Origin: Symbiodinium microadriaticum | Taxonomy: Eukaryota; Sar; Dinophyceae; Suessiales; Symbiodiniaceae | Direction: 5' to 3' | Assembly: GCA_001939145.1 (NCBI GenBank) | Contig: LSRX01000174.1 | Coordinates: forward strand, 538,400-602,399 | DNA: 64,000 bases | In this document: positions 50,829 through 59,634 of the stretch, in pieces | Layout of the letters: each line of letters begins with the position of its first letter | How positions within the stretch are numbered: position 1 is the first letter of the stretch | Program-made: the position numbers and the translations under genes | The notes under the pieces: generated by a model | What the model saw: the letters and a program-made list of their open reading frames with translations, nothing else | Database searches by the model: none | What the model was told of the DNA's origin: nothing

Positions 50829-50953
50829 CCTGTAACCAGAGAACCCAATACCCCTTCATTAAGGAAATATGCCTTAAACTATAGGGGCCTTATTATTATG
50901 GTTTAAGGTATATTCCTTAAGTAAGGGGTATTGGGTTCTCTGGGTAACCTGCA
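50829..50953. mobile_element. Foldback element with about 50-base arms
   Basis: CCAGAGAACCCAATACCCCT TCATTAAGGAAATATGCCTT AAAC and its near-complement to CTCTGGGTAACC flank a short GGGGCCTTATTATTATGG centre. One copy in the window; long arms relative to the loop. Confidence 0.8.
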
Positions 50954-51054
50954 AACCTGAACCTCTCCCCCGGCCGAACGAAACCCCAAGTCGCAAATCG
51001 AAAGAACCCAAACCTGGTCGCGAGAGGCAGCCAAAACCCAGGCAACCTCTTCCA

Positions 51055-51990
51055 AAAGGGTTTAGGGTTTAGGGCCTAGGGGCCTCGGGTTTAGGGCCTA
51101 GGGGCCGTGAGCTTAGGGTTTCAGGGCCTAGGGCTTAGGGACAGCTCAGGACTAGAAAGCTGCATAGCATCCAGGATCCCTCGATGGCTTGAAAACATTT
51201 TCTTTTGATCACGGTAAGAGTCTCCCTATATATTAGGCGTCTCTAAAGACCCTGAAGAGTAAAGCCCAAAACCATAAACAGAGAACCATCAAAAAAGCCC
51301 TATGTTTTGGTTCAGCCGCAGCTAGAAAACATCCAAAAACCCCATCCTTGAGTTCAAGAGCATCCCTAAACCCATTCCCCGTACCCTAAGCCCAAATGCC
51401 ATGCCCCTGCGACCAAAGCTCGTACCGGTGTTCCGTCAGCGACGCTGCGAACAGACGGAGCAGCTCCTCGGCGCACATGAGGGGTTTAGGATTTACGATG
51501 ACCTGGACCCTAAGAAACCTACGTTTCTAGGGCTTCTTGTTAAGACTTCAATTGTCTAGGTCCTTAAGTCCTTAAACCCTAAACCCTAAACGGCCCTAAA
51601 CCCTGAACCCGAGCCTGGGCTTTGGGCATAGGGCAGGGAGGGGCTCAGGGTTTGGCCTTTGGGGAGGAGAAAAACACCCATGCAGGTTGGGTTACGAGGA
51701 TGCTGAAAATGCTTGACCCTGAACCCGACCCTAGACCTTGAACCCTAAACCCTAAACCCGAAAGCCTAGACCCTGAACCCTATAGAGCCTAAGCCCTAAA
51801 CCCTAAACGCGAGATTATGATCCCTCTGGACGGTTTGAGGGCCGGGGCTTAGGGCTTTGGGAATTTGGGGCTCTGGTCTTCGGAAGTTTAGGGCTTCAGA
51901 GCTTTTGGCTTTAGAGGTTTAGGGTTGAGGGTTTAGGGGTTTGGCGCTTTGGGGTTTAGAGGTTTAGGGTTTAGGGTTTGGCATTGGGCT
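51055..51990. repeat. Telomere-like arrays in both polarities with GC-rich islands
   Basis: TTTAGGG at 51055-51145, CCCTAAA at 51570-51620 and 51700-51810, TTTAGGG at 51850-51990. Between them are short unique islands, including 51405-51485. Confidence 0.9.
51405..51485. CDS. Exon-like island, strand ambiguous
   Basis: Minus strand: MCAEELLRLFAASLTEHRYE LWSQGHGIW. Plus strand: MPLRPKLVPVFRQRRCEQTE QLLGAHE, ending at GGTTTAGG. Both are GC-rich and stop-free. CCCTAAACCC lies to the left and GGGTTTAGG to the right, the usual setting of exons in this window. Confidence 0.4.
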
Positions 51991-52119
51991 TCAGGGAACA
52001 GACTTGATACCAAAACGCTGGCTCTCGAAACCTGACCGTCGGCAAACATGCGACACCAGGCCGTAATGCAAAGCCCTGCGAACCTACAGGCCAAAACCCA
52101 TAAAGGCCTACCCCTACCT

Positions 52120-52260
52120 GTGCTAAACCCTAAACTCTAAACCCCAAGCTCTAAACCCTAAACCCCGAACCCCTAACCCACGAACCCTAAACCCTAAACG
52201 CTGAACCCCGAACCCCGAACCCTAAAACCCTAAACCCCTAAAAGCCTAAACCCACTAAAC
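52120..52260. repeat. CCCTAAA array
   Basis: About 18 degenerate units (CCCTAAA, CCCCGAA), C-rich on the + strand. Confidence 0.95.
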
Positions 52261-52343
52261 TACCCTTCCCCACCCGCCTCTCCCTCCTCTCGCTGCTCAA
52301 GTTCGTCCGCGAGCTCTTGATCCCAGACCTCTTCAGGAGCTAG
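52260..52343. CDS. Exon-like island, strand ambiguous
   Basis: Plus: LPFPTRLSLLSLLKFVRELL IPDLFRS then TAG. Minus: PEEVWDQELADELEQREEGE AGGE with donor GTAGTTTAG. Highly GC-rich, flanked by CCCTAAA left and TTTAGGG right. Confidence 0.4.
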
Positions 52344-52360
52344 GCGCTCAGGGTTTAGGG

Positions 52361-52493
52361 TACTTGGAGGTTCATGGGTAGTGATAAGCAGGGTTGTAAG
52401 TAGGGTTCTCAGTAGGGTCACTATACTTATAACTTATAACCCTACTTTGGGGACTCATGACCCCACCTATAACTACCCATGAACCCCCAAGTA
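52361..52493. mobile_element. Foldback element with 26-base arms
   Basis: TACTTGGAGGTTCATGGGTA GTGATA and TATAACTACCCATGAACCCC CAAGTA are inverted with few mismatches; interior AGGGTTGTAAGTAGGG. 133 bases. Single copy here. Confidence 0.8.
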
Positions 52494-52557
52494 AGCCCTA
52501 AATCCTACATCCCTATAGGAACCCTTAAAGGAACCCTTAGAGGAACCTCCAAGATAG

Positions 52558-52594
52558 GCGCTTAAGGTGTCGAGGGTACAGCGGTTTCGGGGAA
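52558..52594 (-). CDS. Possible minus-strand mini-exon
   Basis: Acceptor GAGCCCTCCCAG on the minus strand, then PSPKPLYPRHLKRLSWR if it follows the island at 53041 in phase 1, with donor GGAG|GTTCC. Depends on that island being minus strand. Confidence 0.25.
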
Positions 52595-52671
52595 GGACCT
52601 GGGAGGGCTCAAGAGCTCGAGGTCACCATGAGGCCAGCCCTGAACCTCCGGTGGGGGAGCATGGATCGGGT

Positions 52672-52765
52672 TCTTGGTTTAGGGCTTTGGGCTTGGAGTT
52701 TATAGGGTTTGGGGTTGAGGGTTTAGGGATTAGAGTTTAAGGTTCAGGGTTTGAGATTTCGGGAG
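52672..52765. repeat. TTTAGGG-like array
   Basis: TTTAGGG, TTTGGGG and TTAGAG variants on the + strand. Confidence 0.85.
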
Positions 52766-53039
52766 GGGGCGGACGACGTCCCACTAACACCAAACAGTTC
52801 AACTCGCCCACGTCACGCACGTCCTTTGGGATTTGCTCTTGCCAACTGAGGCCATCAAAATAAACCCCGTACAACCCTGATACAGTCTTATGAATCCCTG
52901 TCTACGGCATTACAACCCCTCTTCGAAGCAGTTTCGGACCCTTCTAGAATCTGTTAGAAGAAAACCAGTGCAAGCTGCTATTTAAACCATAGACAGATAA
53001 ACCCAAAAGCCTAAACCCCTAAACCCTAAACCACCATCG

Positions 53040-53141
53040 GGGACCTCGTTCACCTTCTCATGGTACTCCGTAGAGCTCCGGTGGTAGAAGGCGAGGTGGC
53101 CGAGCAGCGCGCTTAAGGATGGAAGTCCTCGGACGACTATT
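53040..53141 (-). CDS. Exon-like island, probably minus strand
   Basis: Minus: VRGLPSLSALLGHLAFYHRS STEYHEKVNEVPD after AAATAG, donor GATG|GTGGTTTAGG. GC-rich. CCCTAAACC lies to the left and TTTAGGG to the right. A + strand alternative (APVVEGEVAEQRA) is shorter. Confidence 0.42.
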
Positions 53142-53252
53142 TAGTGTTTAGGGTTTTGGGGTTTTGGGGCTTTGGGGTTTAGGAATTTGGAGTTTTGGGG
53201 TTTAGGTTTTGGGGGTTTGGGGGTTTGGGGGTTTAGGGTTTAGGGCCTGAGT
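53137..53252. repeat. TTTAGGG/TTTGGGG array
   Basis: Degenerate units on the + strand. Confidence 0.9.
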
Positions 53253-53259
53253 AAGTGGA

Positions 53260-53770
53260 ATGGTTTTTGGCATATCTTGTACTGTAACTATCACAAGGAA
53301 CCCCACAATAGCATTGGTAATTTGGCCCCCCCTAAACCCTAAAACCTTACAAGAGTTGCATTAGTTCATTAGTTGTATAAGTGCTTTGCATGGCTTAGGG
53401 CTTAGGGTTCATGGTCAAGGCTTCGCATGTTTTCCTCGGGGCGTCCTAGAAACATACCAAGAAACCCAGCCCAAAAGCAAACTAATGCAAGCCCCAAAGA
53501 GAGCTTGTAGGCACAAGTTAGCAAGAACCAGAAACTATAAACTTTATGCAGCCCCTGTGGAAGCTCCATCAACAAGAAAGTATAAACAACGATAGGGACA
53601 CTGCAAAGGGAGAGCAGCTCGATAAGAAAAGCTAATTACAACAAAGACCATCCCATATGGTTCTTACAGAAGCCCCCCCCCCGAAAAGAAAATTAGGAAT
53701 TAAGCTATGCCTTCAAAGACCTTGCAGAAACCCTGTTAACAAGAGGCCATACAACCCCGTCAAGACCTAC
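53260..53770. other. No confident gene
   Basis: A 69-codon frame at 53386-53595 has no recognisable features. Confidence 0.35.
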
Positions 53771-53774
53771 CCCA

Positions 53775-53943
53775 CGCCGGAGCCCTAAACCAAAAACCCT
53801 AAAGCCTGAACCCTAAACCCCCAAACCCTGACTCCCTAAACCCCAAACCCTAAACCCTAAAACCCTAACCCTAAATCCCTAAACCCCTAAACCCTAAACC
53901 CTAAATCCCTAAACCCTAAAACCCTAACCCTAAATCCCTAAAC
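53775..53943. repeat. CCCTAAA array ending at an N
   Basis: Regular CCCTAAACCCTAAAACCCTAA units up to the N at 53944. Confidence 0.95.
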
Positions 53944-53944
53944 N
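53944..53944. other. Ambiguous base (N) at array edge
   Basis: Single N exactly where the CCCTAAA array stops; likely an assembly join. The order of sequence to left and right should not be taken for granted. Confidence 0.99.
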
Positions 53945-54244
53945 TTGCACCCCGTCATCGCATGTCGAATCACGCATTCCGCTGTCGACACACACAGAGG
54001 CTTTAATCCTTGTCCAATTTGATCGGCCACACTGGAGACATCACTGAGCATCAGATTCCAGCTTGTGTGTGACTATTCCCATACTCGGAGTGCATGCGTG
54101 CGCACTTACGCAGGCACATATAGCATGCGATGCAGACCGACATCCATGTACATTTACATATCGCATACTTGCAGGCTTGCTCATTTAGACATACGCGGAC
54201 ACGGGTATGCACGCACACGCACACAGTAACACCAAAGTGAACGC

Positions 54245-54350
54245 ACGCACGCGTGCATAGACAGACAGACAGACGGACGGACAGACAGGCAGACAGACAG
54301 ACAGACAGACAGACAGAGACAGGGTGTGTGTGTGTGTGTGTGTGTGTAGT
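54245..54350. repeat. GACA and GT microsatellites
   Basis: CAGACAGACA then GTGTGT. Confidence 0.95.
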
Positions 54351-54487
54351 TGATCTAAAGCTCCTTGTGCTGTAATTTCAATGAAACGCCAACTCCATAG
54401 CCTAAACACGCCTTCACGTGGGTTCCACGCTGGTGCCGCGAAAGACAAGCATTTGTTTGCAAATATTACGTGTGTAGCATTTTATCG

Positions 54488-54488
54488 T

Positions 54489-54553
<65 letters not shown>

Positions 54554-54879
54554 TTACTACTACTATTACAACAACAACAACAACAACAACTACTACTACT
54601 ACTACTACTACTACTACGACGATCACTGTTACTAGTACCATTACCATTACTCTTACTCTTGTTCTTACTTTACTATCACTATGACTATTACTAGTACCAT
54701 TTCTATTACTTGTACCACCACTATTCCTAGTACCATTATGATTTCAATTACCATTGCTATTACTGCTACCATGTTTGTTGTTTTTGATGTTACTGCGACG
54801 ATTATTACTAGTACTATTGATGTTACTGTTGCTGCTGCTGCTGCTGCTACTACTACTACGACTACTACTTTCGCTACTT

Positions 54880-54941
<62 letters not shown>

Positions 54942-55180
54942 GCTTTCACTAGTACGAGCACTACTAGTGTTAGTAAAATTCTTATTTATATTATTGCTAC
55001 TACTTCTACCACCACCACTTCTCACTTATTGCCCACAACCGTCAAGTACGACCCACCGCGTACGACCCACCGCGGACCACATACTACCTCCCACCTCCGA
55101 CTGCTAATTACTGCTACTGCCACTGCTACGACTACGGCTACGGCTACGGCTACTCACCAGCCCTACCACCACTACTGCTG
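54488..55180. repeat. TAC/ACT trinucleotide microsatellite
   Basis: Long TAC tracts at 54488-54560, 54590-54615 and 54885-54940, with AACAAC and GTTGCTGCTG interruptions. All ORFs here are repeat translations. Confidence 0.95.
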
Positions 55181-55229
55181 GTACTCTGCGTTTTCGTCCT
55201 GCACTCAAAAATTAGGTTCCTGTACATGG

Positions 55230-55367
55230 CCCTATACATACATCTATCCATCCATCCATACATACATATACATAGGCATATGCATATACACATACACATA
55301 CATATACATTAACATATACATTAGCATTAACATATACATATACATATACATATACATGTACATATAC

Positions 55368-55399
<32 letters not shown>

Positions 55400-55850
55400 G
55401 TATATATGTATATATACACATACATGCATAAACATATACATAACATCTGCATAACATATACATAAAATATGTATACGTACATACATACATACATACATAC
55501 ATACATACATACATACATACATAGATACATGCATAAACACATGCATGCATAAATACATGCATGTATAAATGCATGCATGGATACATGCATGTATAAATGC
55601 ATACATGGATACATGCATGCACGCATACATGCATACACACATGCATGCATACATGCATACATGCACACACACACACACACAGACAGACAGACGGACGGAC
55701 GGACGGACGGACAGACAGAGACAGACAGACATACATACATACATCCATGCATGCATGCATACATACATACCTACCTACATACATAATGCATGCATACATA
55801 CCTACCTACATACATGCATGCATGCATGCATACATACATACAGATCTCTA
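55230..55850. repeat. CATA/CATG tetranucleotide microsatellite
   Basis: CATACATA, ATATAC and CATGCATG blocks with a GACAGACGG insert at 55680-55730. ORFs are artefacts. Confidence 0.95.
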
Positions 55851-56195
55851 TGTAGAGAGCATTTTTGACACACCAGGACCACTCCTTGTAGTGTAATGTA
55901 TTGGTTTCGCTCTACATCTTTTCGTCTCCAGCATCCCGTCACGAGGCAAGATTGGTGTGGCAGCGGGCTACGCCAGCTTCAGGATCGGCGGGCTGATGCT
56001 CATTTTACGACAAAGGATATTTAAACGTCAGCTGTGGCCTTGACACCGTTCACATTGCCATTGCCACATTAACATCGTGAGAAGGTTGACCATGGTTCCA
56101 TTTCGCATAAGTTCGTGTATGGTGACATGCAAGATTGTGCACGGTCTCTCACAGTATCTTGCTGTGTTTGCTTCGTCTGAGCCAGGCACACAGCG

Positions 56196-56588
56196 TCACG
56201 GTATCTCTGCATATAGTGTACGCTTGGGCAGACACAGATAGTACAAGGCATCCTGGTCGTATATAGACAGATGCTCCAGATGCCGGCAGGGTCGAGATCC
56301 AGAATAGAAGTCTACAGATGGAGGGAAGACGCTTGAGCAGGTAAAGATAGCGCCTGCCAAATAGCTTCTTGGCACTTCCCGTGTTCGAAGGAAGTGGCAT
56401 TGCATTGGCAGCTGCATGACAAGGCGATCGGAAACACCGAGCTCCTTCGGCCTGCAAGTTCTTCCTAGTCTGCAGCCGATAAAGCCGCAGGTGTTCGAAA
56501 CTACCATCGCCCTACCTGCTGGGGGTGGAAGAAGTTGAGATAAAGCTCTGACTATTCTTCTGGAGGGCTGCAATAGAACAGGCATCAA
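56196..56588 (-). CDS. Hypothetical minus-strand frame, 130 codons
   Basis: ATG frame MMPVLLQPSRRIVRALSQLL..., Cys-rich. A second minus frame covers 56149-56457. Head-to-head with the + strand coding segment at 56577. Weak. Confidence 0.22.
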   Translation of the reverse strand: MMPVLLQPSRRIVRALSQLLPPPAGRAMVVSNTCGFIGCRLGRTCRPKELGVSDRLVMQLPMQCHFLRTREVPRSYLAGAIFTCSSVFPPSVDFYSGSRPCRHLEHLSIYDQDALYYLCLPKRTLYAEIP

Positions 56589-57308
56589 GTGGTAGATGGG
56601 CTTGACCTTCTTGACGGAGCGACGACACCTCCTTTCCTCAGGTCTTCGCAGCTGTCTTCGGACGTGAAGGAGTGGTTGGCGTTAGCTCTCGAGGTCCCGC
56701 GGCCGGATCAGTATTTTCGCCAGCAGCCACGCCGAGCAGAGCGGCGGCGAAAGCAGATTGCTGCAGCCAGGTACAGCTACGAGACCTGGCTTACGGTTAC
56801 TTTGTCGCAACTCCATGTGCCACACCAGGCCCAGGCAATTGTGGGCTGCCACCGTGTCCCAATTACTTTCCGGGCTCAGAGACACCTCATCGATGTGCTG
56901 GACCTACAGGACCTGACAGTGCCAGCGAATCGGGTGACGGGTGCGGCAGAGCTGCGCCGGCGCCACCTGCTTCAGCTTGGCTGGGCCATGCACTCCATCC
57001 ACCTAAGAGATCTTCACGAAGCCGTGCAGAAAGGCAAGTTGAGGCTCACGGTTTCCAAGCTCATCGCCTCCTTAGATCCGGGAGCGGCCCGTGCGGCCTC
57101 CTTCTCCGAATCCACTTTTACCAGCCGAGCACCCAAAGTACAGGTGCTGAACCGCGGCCGCTGGCAAAGCCGCACCACCGACAAGGTTCTCAGCGACTTC
57201 TCAGACAGCGAAATCGAGGATGAGGATGACCGGGGCTCTGCCCGCTTGCGGAATCCTCGCTCCGTTCTGCGAGAACGAGCCGTAAGGGCAGCGCAGCAGA
57301 TTGGTTGA
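56577..57308 (+). CDS. GC-rich coding exon, 243 codons, unknown product
   Basis: The clearest unspliced coding segment outside the retroelement and the helical-repeat exon. Open from 56577 (after CAATAG), with no early ATG, so it is a terminal exon; stop TGA at 57306. A basic stretch (QPRRAERRRKQIAAARYSYE) is followed by a Leu/His-rich helical region (VIDVLDLQDL-type, RRRHLLQLGWAMHSIHLRDL), then an acidic DFSDSEIEDEDD and a basic tail RSVLRERAVRAAQQIG. The charge pattern suggests a nucleic-acid or protein-binding scaffold, but I recognise no family. Confidence 0.62.
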   Translation, partial: NRHQVVDGLDLLDGATTPPFLRSSQLSSDVKEWLALALEVPRPDQYFRQQPRRAERRRKQIAAARYSYETWLTVTLSQLHVPHQAQAIVGCHRVPITFRAQRHLIDVLDLQDLTVPANRVTGAAELRRRHLLQLGWAMHSIHLRDLHEAVQKGKLRLTVSKLIASLDPGAARAASFSESTFTSRAPKVQVLNRGRWQSRTTDKVLSDFSDSEIEDEDDRGSARLRNPRSVLRERAVRAAQQIG

Positions 57309-57475
57309 AAAGTGCTACAGTCGCGGCATGGGCACGAGGGACTGGTATCCTCTTGGGTTTCCTAGATATAGCCTAGAGAGCCCCGCGGAGAGTGGATCAG
57401 GGTAATGCTTCGAAAGTCTGAGTTGCAGCACGTGCTGTCTTACCCCATGCTCCTCCGCTTGTTGCTAGAACCCTA

Positions 57476-57574
57476 AGGGTCCATGTACCCAAATAGTATA
57501 TACTTTGGCCTTAATGTAGTCCCTATATAGGTACTTTAGGGCCAATGTCTATACTATTTGGGTACATGGACCCT
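57476..57574. mobile_element. TA-flanked MITE, AGGGTCC family, copy 2
   Basis: TA-AGGGTCCATGTACCCAAAT ... ATTTGGGTACATGGACCCT-TA; interior GTAGTCCCTATATAGGTACT. Arms pair over about 40 bases. Inserted 165 bases after the stop of the coding exon at 56577. Confidence 0.88.
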
Positions 57575-57599
57575 TAGGGGAAGTTTACAGATTACAGGA

Positions 57600-58950
57600 A
57601 TGCGAGCGGCAGCTGATTCTGCCTAGTGAGTCTGCTCTGTACGGACATCAACCAGTAACCGGAAATGACGATGGGTTGGTGGTTTTGTAGTTTTCTGCAC
57701 TTCCTATCTAAACTGTTGAGCTTGGGTGTATACTGCACTTGAAATGAAGCTTGTAAAACAGACTCTTACGACTGTTGTACTACCTAGACACTATTCACTA
57801 TTCTAAAGCATCATCATCGGAATCCTCGGTCTCATCCATCTCATCATCACCAGGGTCATCAGCAACATCATGGCCATGACGATGATAAAGACGATCATAT
57901 ATAATCATCTTCAGGTTTGTCTCAGCTCGACAGGCGCATCGTCCCCCTCTCAACGCGCAGCTCGATCTGGCGTCTGCGGTGCAGGCCTAGTTCAACCAAG
58001 CTTTCGCAGCGAGCCATGCCATACTGTAGGCTACAGTGTCTCCTACACAGGCTTACATAGCATGACCCTGAGACCCTTGCGGCCCCTGCTACATGAAGAC
58101 GCCTGCTTACTGGCCCAAGCCATGAATGTTGAGGATTTTTGGAGCAGAGTACGTTTAGAATGGTTTCGGATTAGGCTTTCGGTTCTTTTCCGCATTAGAC
58201 TTGGGTTGAGGCGAAAGCATTCGACAAACTGATCCGCCCGTGCTAATGTATGATCTGCAGCTTTGACTGACGCGAATGGGCCTTGCCGCACATCCTTTTT
58301 GCTTTGCATGCACGCCCTGACAGGGCGAAAAAAAATGCGATGACTGGGACCTGTTTGACACGTAAACATCTTAAAATTTGGGACTCCTACACCCTGATTG
58401 CATGGAGCCTAGCATGGGCAAACCAGGTGTCCCGGAAAACTGGAAGGTTTAGGGGACAACTAGAAGAGTGTGTGAACACTTCTTCGGCTGTTGTTGAAAA
58501 TTGCTGTCGTAGCCTTTTAGCTACTTACCATCCTTAGGGCTCCGATCACGGGGTGTCGATGAGCCTTCAAGTGGACTGCGGTCGAAACTGCTTGAAGGCG
58601 AACACAGCGAAGCCGCTGAATGCAACCTTTGGAGCACTTCAGGACCCCGGTGCTGTGAGTTTTCCCTTGGAGTTCACAGCAGGGCTCTCGGGTTTGGAAG
58701 CCGTGATTAGATCCAGAGCTAGGTGTCCGATGTTGGGGGGCGGGGAGGAGGGGGGGGGGGTTACCTTTGAAGGTTATGACTATTCAGGGCATCTATTTGG
58801 GGTCCTTTCACTCTGTCTGAAGCTCCCAGAGTCGGGTCGTGGTTCCCTGAGCGCTGAGTTATGCATCTCATGCGTGGCGTATAGAGGTGGATTCAAGCAT
58901 CCGTGGTGGAAAGGACACTTCTATCAATGTGAGACAGCTGAATAATCAGG
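57600..58950. other. No confident gene
   Basis: Frames of 108-130 codons occur on both strands (for example 58553-58945) without recognisable motifs. G-rich run at 58735-58760. Confidence 0.35.
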
Positions 58951-58960
58951 GGGTCCGTTG

Positions 58961-58985
58961 TGAAGGAGGAGGAGGAGGAGGAGGA
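58961..58985 (-). repeat. (TCC)n, possible 3' tail of the retroelement
   Basis: GGAGGA repeat on the + strand, so TCC repeat on the element's sense strand, about 650 bases after its stop codon. Some non-LTR elements end in short tandem repeats, not poly(A). Whether the element ends here is a guess. Confidence 0.3.
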
Positions 58986-59390
58986 AAATGGCCCACAGGC
59001 GTTACTGCGGCCGACAACCCCCTTCCCCCCAAGCATCTCCGAGCAGCTCCGATGCCGTCATCGCCGCTCTCCGCGAGGGGTTCGAGAGGGCGAGTAACTA
59101 ATCAAGCCAAGTTGCACATAACCGAGATGAGACTGGAACGACACGAACGAAGTAAGCGTGGCGAATGAGACGAGTTCGAGCGGCAGTGTGAAGTGGAGAG
59201 GTGCGGAACTAAATCACCCCGCAGTGGGGGAGAAACTCACAACGAGTTAAAAGAATGCTACATGTCCAGGTCGGTGAGTGTGCGGCTTACTGCGCGTGCT
59301 GGCCCCAGCTACAGGATGCCAGTATGGCAAGGCGGTAACCACGCGCAAACGTCCACGCTCAGGGCGATGCCAACAGAGACCGAGCACAAC

Positions 59391-59435
59391 TGGCCCAAAC
59401 CCAGAATTTGGGCCCGAAAACGGTGGTTTGGGCCA
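59391..59435 (-). other. Stem-loop in the retroelement 3' UTR
   Basis: TGGCCCAAACC and GGTTTGGGCCA pair perfectly over 11 bases around a 23-base loop that itself carries GGGCCC. It lies 200 bases after the ORF stop on the sense strand; could be a reverse-transcriptase recognition structure. Confidence 0.5.
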
Positions 59436-59634
59436 GATCAGGCCTTGAGACCACCATAAAGGTGGAAGGACCGCAGCATGGCGAGGAAGAATATAGGGGG
59501 TGGGGTGGGCATACAAGGGGAAGGAGAGGAAGTAGGGGGCTGCAAGACGGACGAGAAACAGACAGGGAGTAGGACGACAGGTGCAATGAGTGACAAGGCA
59601 TACACCGTGCAAGACGCTAAAACCTTTCTTTTTT

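Noticed and set aside
54414..55799. ORFs up to 257 codons in Thr-, Tyr-, Met/Cys- and His-rich forms
   Set aside because: TAC and CATA microsatellites read through in all frames.
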